From NCBI GenBank assembly GCA_032209605.1, contig JASFXZ010000054.1, positions 1,116,001-1,180,000 of the forward strand: a stretch of 64,000 bases of DNA, in the 5' to 3' direction. Origin of the DNA: Mactromeris polynyma (taxonomy: Eukaryota; Mollusca; Bivalvia; Venerida; Mactridae). The position numbers and the translations under genes were made by a program. Below, piece by piece: positions 38,274 through 48,686 of this stretch. The notes beneath the pieces are model-generated. The model ran no database searches, was not told the DNA's origin, and worked only from the letters and a program-made list of their open reading frames with translations. Position 1 is the first letter of the stretch. Every line of letters begins with the position of its first letter.

Positions 38274-38432
38274 CCACATACTTGACTATTATTTTGATGT
38301 TGAGTACGTTATCTGTGATATTCACAATCGTTGTATTGGACATATATTTCAATCATTCGGACGACGAAGAACCGCCGAAGTGGATACAGACATTAACCCG
38401 CGTTTTCCTCGTCAGAATAGCAATGTGGAAAG
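38274..38432 (+). CDS. Nicotinic acetylcholine-type receptor subunit, TM3 exon
   Basis: The 159-bp exon enters in phase 1 (two bases complete a codon) and leaves in phase 1. It encodes TYLTIILM, then LSTLSVIFTIVVLDIYF, the third membrane helix of a pentameric ligand-gated ion channel. The start of the cytoplasmic loop follows, with an acidic HSDDEEPPKW and TLTRVFLVRIAMWK; a Pro-rich step followed by a Trp and a basic amphipathic helix is usual after TM3 in nicotinic subunits. The acceptor is TTTTCAG and the donor AAAG/GTAGGA. Ligand-binding domain, TM1 and TM2 exons must lie left of the window, beyond the minisatellite. Which subunit this is cannot be decided from the fragment. Confidence 0.87.
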
Positions 38433-38538
38433 GTAGGATAAAACAATTACGAATCAATGAACACAGCCGACTTTTAAAGCGGTCGTCTTACAGTTGTTTT
38501 AGTGTACATAATAATGTTTAAAGTAATACAATCATTCA

Positions 38539-39100
38539 TGGGCCTTATTCACAAACACTTTAAGACTGAAACTCAGACTTAGACTTTAAAATGTTAAATC
38601 TTCATTTTGCTTTTACGTTGTTCTCACAGTAAAGATCTTAATACAAATTGACGACTGTGTAGAATGGATGACAACAATTGACGACTGTGTAGAATGGGTG
38701 ACAACAATTGACGACTGTGTAGAATGGGTGACAACAATTGACGACTGTGTAGAATTGGTGACAACAATTGACGATTGTGTAGAATGGGTGACAACAATTG
38801 ACGACTGTGTAGAATGGGTGACAACAATTGACGACTGTGTAGAATGGGTGACAACAATTGACGACTGTGTAGAATGGGTGACAACAATTGACGACTGTGT
38901 AGAATGGGTGACAACAATTGACGACTGTGTAGAATGGGTGACAACAATTGACGACTGTGTAGAATGGGTGACAACAATTATTCAGGCACAATTTCGTTCT
39001 TTTAGATTCAATGAAAAACAAAATGCTGGTTAATATAAATTTTACAATTTAAAGTCTAAGTCTGAGATATAGACTTAAGGTGTTTGTGAATAAGACCCCA
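38539..39100. mobile_element. MITE-like element with internal minisatellite
   Basis: The ends are imperfect inverted repeats of about 50 bp. The left arm begins TGGGCCTTATTCACAAACAC (38539) and the reverse complement of the right end (39100) begins TGGGGTCTTATTCACAAAC; both continue to CTCAGACTTAGACTTTAAA. Between them are eleven copies of a 30-bp tandem repeat. There is no coding capacity and no convincing target duplication. It lies in the receptor intron between the TM3 and TM4 exons. Confidence 0.72.
38641..38980. repeat. 30-bp minisatellite, about 11 copies
   Basis: The unit is 30 bp (e.g. 38701-38730) and almost invariant. Because 30 is a multiple of three, open frames run through it on both strands; they are not treated as genes. 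Confidence 0.95.
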
Positions 39101-39858
39101 GAAGTTCAACAAATGGCTATATAAATGCGAAGAGTCACATTCCTTTGGAAACGCATCGACGCATTTATTGACATTTGCGACAACAACATATTCTAACATC
39201 TGATCATAGATATACATGTATCTGTAATACATGCTCTGACCCATTCTCGTAATACTAGTTCATAGCTACGACATCTACAAAGATTACAACAAACAAACTA
39301 TAATATGCAGTGTATTTATAATGTAAGAAAATTGATGATTGTAGTTTGTGACTATTGTTTAAAAGTACGAAACGCTGATGATGAATTTATAATATCATAT
39401 CCTATAAACAGGAAATAATAGATTTAGAAACTGAACGATTTCACTGGTCCTGACTTCATGTTTCAGAAATAAAACATGAATTTGTTGACTGTTAAATCAT
39501 GGAAGTTTTTATTTCTAGACTCAGAATTTCATTTTTTGAGGACACGAAAACGTGGATAGAGAAGTCGCCAACGGTCTTTTGTAGGACCAGTTTCCATTTA
39601 GTACATATTTGAATCTTGCCAACTGTATGTAAAACATTTTCCGTACGTTGCTATTGTTGGGTTGTATATGCAGATGTATTACTGAGTCATTTGATAATCT
39701 TTTAATATGAAATATTTATCGTGTATGAGAAACCCATGCACATACAAAGTTGTGGCGTTCACTTTTATTTTTACATTTATTCATGTGCCAGTTATGGAGC
39801 TATGTGTGTACGTCTGTTATTTGTGTCTGTTTGAGCTATAAGCAACTTTACTTCAAAC

Positions 39859-40256
39859 ACCTCTCCATAGCAACACCTTTTGTGAGACACAACCTCTCCA
39901 TAGTAGAACCTTTTGTGAGACACAACCTCTCCATAGCAACACCCTTTGTGAGACACAACCTCTCCATAGCAACACCCTTTGTGAGACACAACCTCTCCAT
40001 AGCAGCACCCTTTGTGAGACACAACCTCTCCATAGCAACACCCTTTGTTAGACACAACCTCTCCATAGCAACACCCTTTGTGAGACACAACATCTCCATA
40101 GCAACACCCCTCGTTAGACACAACATCTCCATAGCAACACCCCTCGTTAGACACAACCTCTCCATAGCAACACCCTTTGTGAGACACAACCTCTCCATAG
40201 CAACACCCTTTGTGAGACACAACCTCTCCATAGCAACACCCTCCGTGAGACACAAC
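39859..40256. repeat. 33-bp minisatellite, about 12 copies
   Basis: The unit is 33 bp, with core CCTCTCCATAGCAACACCCT. An inverted, degenerate copy of the core follows the array (about 40283-40306, GTTGCTCTATAGAGGTTACA), so it may also be the inside of a small inverted-repeat element. It lies in the receptor TM3-TM4 intron. Confidence 0.93.
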
Positions 40257-40675
40257 GCTTTGCTGTTAATAGGCTGTTGCTCTATAGAGGTTACATTAAT
40301 TTAAATTCTTGCATAAATGACACTTTCGTTACAAAGAGGTTGTTGCGGTGAGATACATAATTCGTATACTTATATATATAAAGACAATTAGTAACAGTAT
40401 TTCTCATTTCAGAAATGTCCTTAAACATTTTCAAATTATTAAAAAAGGATTAAAAACAATCATATGTATTCAAGATGCAGTTTACCCAAAGAGCAAAACA
40501 ATGAAATCATCGTACAGAAGATGCTCAACATTTGAAAATATGAATATACAAACGAACACAAACTGTACACACAGTCGACTTAGGGAGCTTGTTTACACTC
40601 AATTAGGTACATAATCATAGTCTTAATAGTCTTAATAGTCTTCAAATATGAAGTCTTTATTTTTACTTGTTCCAG

Positions 40676-40983
40676 GACTGGGATGTTGTAAGAAACAAAA
40701 GGTCAATAACTACGAGAGGTCAAAATCAGCTTTGGCCAATGGAAAGACAGAGAAAGACAACGTCGCCAATGAACGGTTTACTTTAGGACGAGGTAATATC
40801 ACCATGGTGAAACCATTGGAAGCAGACACTGACTCACAAGAACCAGACGACAATGTGAAACTCTACTCGTGGAAAGAAGTGGCTCTTATCTTAGACAGAT
40901 GCTTCATGTATTTGTTCATTTTTATGGTTATAGTTTGCACTGTCGTCTGCTTGGCTATTCTTGCCACTGGGGGAAGTACATAA
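40676..40983 (+). CDS. Nicotinic acetylcholine-type receptor subunit, last exon (loop and TM4)
   Basis: The acceptor TTGTTCCAG (AG at 40674-40675) opens in phase 1, matching the donor of the TM3 exon; the junction codon becomes GGA. The exon encodes the rest of the cytoplasmic loop (LGCCKKQKV, then a Lys/Asp-rich linker), the pre-TM4 amphipathic segment SWKEVALILDR and TM4, CFMYLFIFMVIVCTVV, followed by a short extracellular tail ending GGST and TAA (40981-40983). The W-K-x-V-A-x-x-x-D-R pattern before TM4 is characteristic of nicotinic subunits. The TM3-TM4 loop is short, about 115 residues in total. The ATG at 40648 is intronic, not a start. Confidence 0.88.
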
Positions 40984-41130
40984 GTTCAAAAATGACTTTA
41001 CAATTTTATACAAATATGACGTCACACAATGACGTTGCAATATGTAAAATGTTAATACCGCGGCTATAATTTAAGATAAAAATAATGTTTATTACGAACG
41101 TGTTAAATAAAAAGATAATTGAAATACAAA
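40984..41130 (+). other. Receptor 3' UTR with poly(A) signal
   Basis: AT-rich sequence follows the stop. An AATAAA hexamer at 41106-41111 is the first canonical poly(A) signal after the stop, so cleavage is expected at about 41125-41135. The exact site is inferred. Confidence 0.6.
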
Positions 41131-42250
41131 ATATACATGTTTAAACAATGCCTAGTGAAAGAATTATCCACCGAAAAAGTATTTTGACTTCAAAACTTCT
41201 CTTCAACCTAACAACGTGTGAAATCTTGACGCGGATTGGTTAATCTTTGGAAAAGGGGTGCGTTTCCTTACCGAAATCAACTGAATTTCGGTGAATAAAC
41301 CGAAATCCTTTTTGGATCTGGAGTGACCAGCAATCGTAAAAGCTCGGCAATATTTTATGTTGCATAACAATTCTTAACCTTCAAATTGCGCCGACCATCA
41401 TTTCTCAAGATATTTCTTGTTATCATCATTTCCATACAATGTTAGACTAGCTAGTATATTTATGTCGTTGTGCCCGTTATATTTTGTAAAATTTGAAGTC
41501 GTAATTTAAGTGGATGAAATTGAGTAAATTACATGGCCAGTAAACTTCACTTGGTTATAGCGAACTTCCGGGTTATAATGTACACTTTTTTCTGGCCCTA
41601 TTTTTGGTCCTTATTTGTTCTATATGAAAATAAATGGTTATAACGAACACGGTTATAACGAATTATTGGATATAACGAACACCTGTATGTATATAATGTT
41701 TCATGTATTGTTTTAGGGTTAGTTACATAGTTATATATATACCTTTTGTCATTCATTTTTGTCTAACTTGTACATCGCATTTATAATACTTCATACGTTC
41801 AAGTGCTAACTGGTGGTATGTGAGGCAACAATGAATACATGTCTTAAAGCGGCAGGACAGTTTATTTGTAATTAATGAATGTTAAACTTATTTTTACATA
41901 TACAGTAAGGAATGGCAGTCTCCCCATCAAAACAAAATAGTTTGCAGAATTTGATAAAATTTGAAAGAAATAAGATATTTAACTCCTAACATTCTTCAGA
42001 GAAACTTCACTACCACTGAATAAGCATAAACTTTGAAATTGGATCATTTCCGACATGAAAATACCTATGAAAACTTTTGTAATGCAAATACACCACGTGC
42101 CATTCTCTGTTTGTCATCAAAACAATAAATTAGAAAAACCTTTCCGATTTATCAACGTCACTGTTTTCATTTTGATGTCCAAAATCGGCTTCGTTCGAAT
42201 ACAAAATACGTCAATATCAAACAAGTCAGTTTGTTAAATGAAATTCAATT
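41131..42250. other. Non-coding stretch with a possible degraded MITE
   Basis: No gene is seen. At about 41548-41695 several GGTTATAACGAAC-like motifs occur in both orientations, resembling the inside of the pogo/Tigger-like MITE at 58602-58819, but matching ends could not be defined. Confidence 0.4.
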
Positions 42251-42254
42251 TCGG

Positions 42255-42510
42255 TGGTTTGATTCTACAATTCGTCACATTATTTCCAGAACCCCATAAC
42301 TTGTTTTTCATCTTTTTGAGACAAACAACTTTAAAGCTTTACTCCCTTGAGATAATTGTTACGGGGTTATCGAATTGCATTTTATTTAAGTTATGTAGTA
42401 CTGATGGAAAGAGCTTTGAAAGACGGCTTCAACGATACCAAATACTCAAAACCACCAACAATTGAGTTACGGGGTTCTGGAAATAAGGCGACGCATTGTA
42501 GCAATTTGAG
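42255..42510. repeat. Inverted repeat of about 45 bp arms (hairpin or MITE-like)
   Basis: The left arm, about 42263-42301, matches the reverse complement of 42459-42503. Both contain TTATTTCCAGAACCCC and a preceding CTACAAT. Arm identity is roughly 80 percent by eye, with about 160 bp between. No coding sequence and no clear target duplication are seen. Confidence 0.55.
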
Positions 42511-42687
42511 AGGAGAAAGATGTAATGCCGCGTTTTGTTGTTTTTTTATCATTTATGTACATTGTTATCATTATTACTAATGTTTGCATATTAAAATGTT
42601 TCAATTTTTCCATAAGGCCGAGGTTTAATTACCTGCTATTATATAACTTTATTTCCTCCAGATATGGAGAGCAAAATACATGTACAT

Positions 42688-42842
42688 TCCAAAAATTACA
42701 AATAACATACATACATATATGTAAACATACACGCATATACATACATGTATGTATATAAATCGTAATACATATATAACTCGTAAATACATACTTAAACATA
42801 CACACATACACACACATACATACACGCTTACCCATACGCACG
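42688..42842. repeat. CATA/CACA microsatellite
   Basis: An impure run of ACATACAT, ATACATAT and ACACACAT tetranucleotides. Minus-strand open frames here are low-complexity artefacts. Confidence 0.9.
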
Positions 42843-43059
42843 CGAGTACACGTAGTGTCGGTTTATCGTGACATTTAATGGTTTTGGTCAATTACATCAA
42901 GAACCTCAACTCAATAAACAAAAGCGTACGTCATTGATTCAAGAGTTTCTTCCCTTTGTTATATTGTTGTTCTGCACTTTTTACGTTTTATCAAGTTTCG
43001 TGAAGAATAAAATACAATCACAAGACCAACTTGTGGTATTATTTTCTGATTTCTGAATT

Positions 43060-44356
43060 TTTACAGAAGATAGAAAATGAAGCAGAGACAAACGATGTTA
43101 ACTTTTGGAAAACTTTAAAATCACGTAACCAATCGACTAAATCTAGAGCTGGGGCAGGAATAATATTTAACGGCGAAATGTGTAGAGGCCGTGAAAAGTT
43201 GTCTGAACAATGGGGTCTATACTTCAAAGATTTATACTCACAGTCAGAGGTGCGAGCATTTGCTGATGAGTGGAGGAAAGTCGTTGAATCTACGGTGAAC
43301 GAACATTTTGGTTTATTCGAGACTGATAAAAGTGCATTTGTGAGTACGGAAACAGTAGAGAAGGCTATACAAACTTTACCGAAAGGAAAGGCCGGCAGTG
43401 ATGACCATGTAGTGTATGAACATCTTACCTATGCAAAACGAGAGATTGCACCGGTGTTATCAAACTTATATACATACATGTATATGTTAAGAATAAGTCA
43501 TATTCCAGATCGCATGAAAAGAGGGGTTATTATCACATTACATAAAGGTGGTAGAAAACGTAAAGATAACCCAAACAACTATCGCGCTACAACATTGTCA
43601 TCTATTTTGTTAAAAGTGTATGAAATTGTCTTGCTTAACCGATGTCAAGAGACTTTATTACTGAAAATCAACAAACAGCAAGGAGGATTTCAACGCGGCC
43701 TTGGCTGCATGATGAGTTCATTTGTCCTCCGGGAATGCATGTACTACGGTTTTGAGCAGTCGTCCAAAGTGCATACGTGTTTTCTCGACGGAAAACAAGC
43801 ATTTGACCATGTATGGCATTCTGGATTATTTTACAAACTGATCGAGTACAATGTTGATGCCACTACACTTCTATCAATACGAGAAATGTACACCAATTCT
43901 ATGAGCCGCGTCAAATGCCAAGGTTTGGTATCCGCAGAATTTCCAGTGTTACAAGGTACACGACAAGGCGGGAAAAGCTCACCGCTCATGTACCTCGTGT
44001 TTATTAACGGACTTATAGATGAACTAGAAGCCAGTGAGTTTGGATTCTGTATGTATAAGAGATCGCTATGTTCACTAACAGTCGCAGATGACATGGCGTT
44101 GGTTTCATTCTCAAAATCAGGCATGGACAGAATGTTGGAGATTTGTTGGAGCTATTCTCGGAAATGGAGATATTTTTACAACGCTGCTAAATGTAAAGTG
44201 GTTGTGTTTAATGACCGATTATCCAAGGGAGACAATCGTATATTTACAATTGGACCAGAAACAATCGATGAAAGTGATAGCATAAAAACGAAAATGGACC
44301 AGATATATTTATCGACGTTGTCGATAGCGCATTGGCCATGCATGCGTCAATTGTAA
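43060..44356 (+). pseudogene. LINE reverse transcriptase fragment (third family)
   Basis: The open frame covers about 430 codons with recognisable RT blocks: NPNNYRATTLSS, motif A CFLDGKQAFDHVW, motif B GTRQGGKSSPL and the catalytic VADD within LTVADDMALVSF. Homology starts near 43060 (KIENEAETNDVNFW) with no endonuclease before it, and stops being RT-like after GPETIDES near 44270. It is therefore truncated at both ends, although the middle has no frameshift. It resembles the fragment at 58834-59390 (FLDARQAYE...VWRNGLLYK) more than LINE 1 or LINE 2. The first 30 bp of the open frame are probably not element sequence. Confidence 0.85.
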
Positions 44357-44645
44357 GACAGCTATTGTCAATAATTTATTGATAGCTACGAATATTACTT
44401 AAGTGCGTAGATATCCTGTAAAATATCAATTAAAAAGGTAGCAAATTGGAGAATTGCATTTCAACCAGTGAAATAGATACATATTTTTATTTGGTATGCA
44501 GGGCTAGTTGTCATGGAACAAACTTACAAATTAATGTCAACAGGATTCATTAGAATATGTAAGTTGTTCTAATACAGTTTGAAAAAAGAGTTCGTGATAG
44601 TGTTAAGTACGACCCAGATCAACAATACATTAGTGTTTTTTCAAT

Positions 44646-45584
44646 GGTCGACTTACGATGTACGACCCAGATCAACCATATTTTATGTTATTCTCAGTGG
44701 TCGTGCTACGATGTTCGACCCAGATCAACCTTATTTTATGTTATTCTCAGTGGTCGTGCTACGATGTTCGACCCAGATCAACCTTATTTTATGTTATTCT
44801 CAGTGGTCGTGCTACGATGTTCGACCCAGATCAACCTTATTTTATGTTATTCTCAGTGGTTGTGCTACGATGTTCGACCCAGATCAACCATATTTTATGT
44901 TATTCTCAGTGGTCGTGCTACGATGTTCGACCCAGATCAACCATATTTTATGTTATTCTCAGTGGTCGTGCTGCGATGTTCGACCCAGATCAACCGTATT
45001 TTATGTTATTCTCAGTGGTTGTGCTACGATGTTCGACCCAGATCAACCATATTTTATGTTATTCTCAGTGGTCGTGCTACGATGTTCGACCCAGATCAAC
45101 CTTATTTTATGTTATTCTCAGTGGTCGTGCTACGATGTACGACCTAGATCAACCTTATTTTATGTTATTCTCAGTGGTCGTGCTACGATGTACGACCCAG
45201 AGCAACCATATTTTATGTTATTCTCAGTGGTCGTGCTACGATGTACGACCTAGATCAACCATATTTTATGTTATTCTCAGTGGTCGTGCTACGATGTTCG
45301 ACCCAGATCAACCATATTTTATGTTATTCTCAGTGGTCGTGCTACGATGTACGACCTAGATCAACCTTATTTTATGTTATTCTCAGTGGTCGTGCTACGA
45401 TGTTCGACCCAGATCAACCTTATTTTATGTTATTCTCAGTGGTCGTGCTACGATGTTCGACCCAGATCAACCTTATTTTATGTTATTCTCAGTGGTCGTG
45501 CTACGATGTACGACCCAGATCAACCTTATTTTATGTTATTCTCAGTGGTCGTGCTACGATGTACGACCCAGATCAACCTTATTA
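44646..45584. repeat. 53-bp minisatellite, about 17.7 copies
   Basis: The units are 53 bp with core GTGGTCGTGCTACGATGT. Variants alternate GATGTTCG and GATGTACG, and CCTTATT and CCATATT. A degenerate partial unit precedes it at about 44606-44645. Plus-strand frames are open through the array because the unit lacks stops; they are not genes. The unit is unrelated in sequence to the 53-bp B unit of the large array. Confidence 0.95.
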
Positions 45585-45596
45585 AGGTTTTTTCAT

Positions 45597-45716
45597 AATC
45601 TAAATCTTGAGGTGGTCTTCAAATCGCGGTTGAATAAAGAGCAGAGCAGTGAAAAATTGTGTTCTTAATTTTGAGGTGGTGTTATTATTGAGGTGGTCTT
45701 TAAGTGAGGTTTTACT
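45597..45716. mobile_element. Possible pogo/Tigger-like MITE terminus
   Basis: The segment ends GTGAGGTTTTACTGTA; its reverse complement begins TACAGTAAAACCTCAC, the style of pogo/Tigger inverted-repeat ends at a TA target. A related end occurs at 59486-59527. The partner end may lie near 44574 (TACAGTTTG), which would place the 53-bp minisatellite inside the element, but that match is only a few bases. Confidence 0.35.
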
Positions 45717-45850
45717 GTATTTTCTAGATAATTGAATAACTCAATACATGGCAATATTTTGTTAACTACCATAGCATGTACTGAATACAAACACCATATT
45801 CTCTTATTATAAAACAATAATTACAGTACAAATGTATGTTACCAGCATAC

Positions 45851-45911
45851 CTTTAGTTTCGTCATCGTCTGAGATTCAATTTCTTCCTCATCGTCCTTAC
45901 TGATTACATGC
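45851..45911 (-). CDS. Candidate exon, CARD-like (second of two)
   Basis: A 61-bp segment is bounded on the minus strand by an acceptor (TTCTACAG, AG at 45913-45912) and a donor (AAAG/GTATGC). Its first base completes the Lys codon begun in the exon at 46683-46756. It then reads 20 codons containing ISKDDEEEIESQT. Acidic residues followed by E-I-x-x-Q-T match the helix 3-4 region of caspase-recruitment domains such as that of RAIDD/CRADD. No downstream exon was found in the 4.7 kb before the receptor gene. A chance pair of splice sites or a decayed gene cannot be excluded. Confidence 0.48.
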
Positions 45912-45956
45912 CTGTAGAATTAAGCATACAAAAATGAAAAAGCATCCAGAACAATG

Positions 45957-46606
45957 TTTGTAACAGTAGAAACAAAACAACAAAATCAGCAACAGCAATG
46001 ATAGCAACAATATCGATACAACAGCTATAGCAACAATATCAATACAACAGCCATAGCAACAGCAGCAGCAACAAATCAGCAACAGCAATAACAAAAAGAA
46101 ACAAGAACAATTGCCACAACAACATCTATAACAATAACAACAAAATTAGCAAAAACAAAAACTATGCCAACAACAACAAAATCAGCAGCAATAACAACTA
46201 TAGCAACAACAACAACTATAGCAACAACAACAAAATCAGTAGCAACAATAACTATAGCAACAACAACAACAAAATCAGAAGCAACAACAACAAAATCAGC
46301 AGCAACAACAACTACATCAACAACAAATATATCAACAACAACAAAATCATTAGTAACAGCTACTATAGCAACAACAACGTTACCGACAACAACTATAGCA
46401 ACAACAACAAAATCAGCAGCAACAACAAATATAGCAACAACAACAAAATCAGCAGCAACAACTACTATAGCAACAACTACTATAGCAACAACAACAAAAT
46501 TAGCAGTAACAACTACTATAGCAACAACAAATATAGCAACAACAACAAAATCAGCAGCAATAGCTGTAATATTAGCAGCAGCAACAATAATAAAAAATAC
46601 ACCAAC
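45957..46606. repeat. CAA/CAG-rich low-complexity tract
   Basis: An irregular (CAACAA)n sequence with interspersed AAATCAGCAGCAAC and ACTATAGCAAC motifs, about 30-bp quasi-periodic in places. Thr-rich plus-strand and Val-rich minus-strand frames are compositional artefacts. Confidence 0.92.
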
Positions 46607-46682
46607 ACAGTGGAGATAATGACTGGGATAGAAAATAATCACTTAGCTTCTACTAATGTGTATACAACTCAGACACGCTTAC

Positions 46683-46756
46683 TTTGATCTGAGGTATGGA
46701 TAGTGCAATGTTGGATAAAGATTTGCACACAGTAGTTGTCTGTTTTCATCTAGGAC
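46683..46756 (-). CDS. Candidate exon, CARD-like (first of two)
   Basis: A 74-bp segment is bounded on the minus strand by TTTGTTTCAG (AG at 46758-46757) and a strong donor, AAA/GTAAGC (GT at 46682-46681). Only one frame is open, starting at the first base: VLDENRQLLCANLY, then TLHYPYLRS, leaving two bases that pair with the next candidate exon. The L-x(6)-L and YL spacing resembles CARD helices 1-2. In that family the domain mediates homotypic binding in apoptosis and innate immune complexes. The preceding exon with a start codon was not identified. Confidence 0.48.
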
Positions 46757-46769
46757 CTGAAACAAATAC

Positions 46770-48680
46770 ATGTGCAATCAGAATCTGCAATGTGTTCTGT
46801 TTATTAAAGCATTTTCTGACTTAAAGCTTGTGTACAATACTCGATAGAACTAGGTATGTTCTCAGAACCACATTAGATGGTCATGAGTTCTCTCCCTTTC
46901 TTATAGAAGGAATAAAGGGAGATAACTCTCGAAGGGGTAAATGGAGAAAACTCGTAGCAATTTCCTGTGAGAGCTGAACAATGAACTTGCCTTTATAGTG
47001 TCACTTACTTGCAGGACACTGGACTTACCGGTATATATATAGAGTGAATGGTACTCTGCTTTGTTCACTGTGCAGTTATGTTTTACTTTGATGATATTTA
47101 CAACATATTGACTATACGTCAAGACATATTGAATTCCCTAGTATGTGGACATTCAGCTGAATGTATTGCCATGTACTTCTGATGTCAGTATATAAATCCT
47201 GTTGTCATATCAAAATAAATTTGATATCAATAGATATACTCCGGATTGGTATAAATATGGATTTTCCCTCTAATTCTGCAGTACAAACATTAATATACCG
47301 TTAACATCGTTCTTGAATCAATGAAAACAAAGACAGGATTCAACGTCAGACTGAACTCCAATAGATTTTAAATTAAATTAGTGAATTCCGGAGTGGTAAA
47401 GTTTGTGAGGTTGAAAAGTTTGAGAATTTCAAGATTGCACAAAATTCGCAAACATTTTCCACAGCGTAAATTTCCACATCCACCGAATAATAGTTTTACC
47501 AAAAGCGGATGTTAACGGCTCAGGATTCGCCATCTCTCATGAATGTGTTTAATGACAACAAAGAAGAAAGTAGATATTTTTCACACTTATTTTTGTAACT
47601 CACACATCCATGTTAATAAACTTGTTACATAGCGTTTATCTGATTAAAACAATATAAATGTTCGCGACTGGTACATAAAACCAAGAAAGTCCCTCGTAAT
47701 TCAAACACCGGACAATTCCCCGTGGTCATGAATAACAACACTAGCCTATATACTGGATAAATCTTGAAATACACGGTACAAAATGTTAACCAATCTGCTT
47801 CAAGGTTACACATATTTTTTAATTGAAGAGAAATTGCGCAAAATTGCCTTGGTGGTTAACGTATGATTTGATTGGTTTACAAAACACTGAATATGCAAAT
47901 AGCGAACCCATGTTAGTACGGCTGCGCCGATAAAGAAAAGGCAGTATTGTAATATATTCGAATAGAAAAAGTTGAGAATGCATGATAGGTGGGAATTTGA
48001 CATGCTGAATTATTCTGGGTCCCAGGAAATAAACTTTGTCTGGAAAGTGAGACAAAAATATATGCTTGGCTCTTGAGGGGTAATCGTTAGACAAATTGTC
48101 TAGTTCCCCGGGGTCGAGCCAGCTACCCCCACCCCAACAATTATTGATAGGTACATAACTGCATAACATAGCAGAATGATCATAACATAGCAGAATGATC
48201 ATACCAGAAACCCGTATTACAGAAACAGCTTAAGTGAATCTTAAATATTTTCACTTAAGTTCAAAACTTCAAATGAATGTATTTCCAAAACCACATTAAA
48301 ACTGTTAGGCTTTGTATTGATAATGACAACAACATATTAATACTATTCATTTATCACTCTTGATTTGACCATATAAAAGCATGTATGTTAAATAAACCAG
48401 TTAAGGAAAATGTAATTTTAAGGATAAGGTTAAGAATTTACTTCAGATGTTTCTGTTATATTGCCCCAGATGTCAGGAGCATATGTGACCCTTTTAAAAA
48501 GTACTGGATTACATATTCTACAGACGGGAAATAGAAGGCGACAGACTTGAAAGCTACTTAAATTGAATTAAATCGTTAAGAAAATTATACAAGAATACAA
48601 ATTGGATATATCACCTCTTAAAGAACGTTCCCACAGGTACTTGAAACACACTATTGTATTGTTCTTTATGGCATATTTAC
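46770..48680. other. Intergenic stretch without a recognised gene
   Basis: No convincing coding exon is seen. Small items are a 20-bp direct repeat at about 48160-48200 (CATAGCAGAATGATCATAA) and a short block at about 47893-47932 that is shared with about 60517-60557 around TTAGTACGGCTGCGCCGA. Confidence 0.5.
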
Positions 48681-48686
48681 TAGTAA

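Noticed and set aside
38624..40255. Open frames of 117-184 codons through the 30-bp and 33-bp minisatellites
   Set aside because: The unit lengths are multiples of three, so open frames arise on both strands.
40648..40675. ATG at 40648 as the start of a separate small membrane protein
   Set aside because: It lies in intron sequence before a clear acceptor (TTCCAG), and the frame downstream is the receptor TM4 exon with matching splice phase.
44579..45668. Plus-strand frames of 71-233 codons through the 53-bp minisatellite
   Set aside because: The unit is stop-free in several overlapping frames. No start context or family feature is seen.
46076..46642. 188-codon Val-rich minus-strand frame and 151-codon Thr-rich plus-strand frame
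   Set aside because: Both come from CAA/CAG low-complexity DNA.
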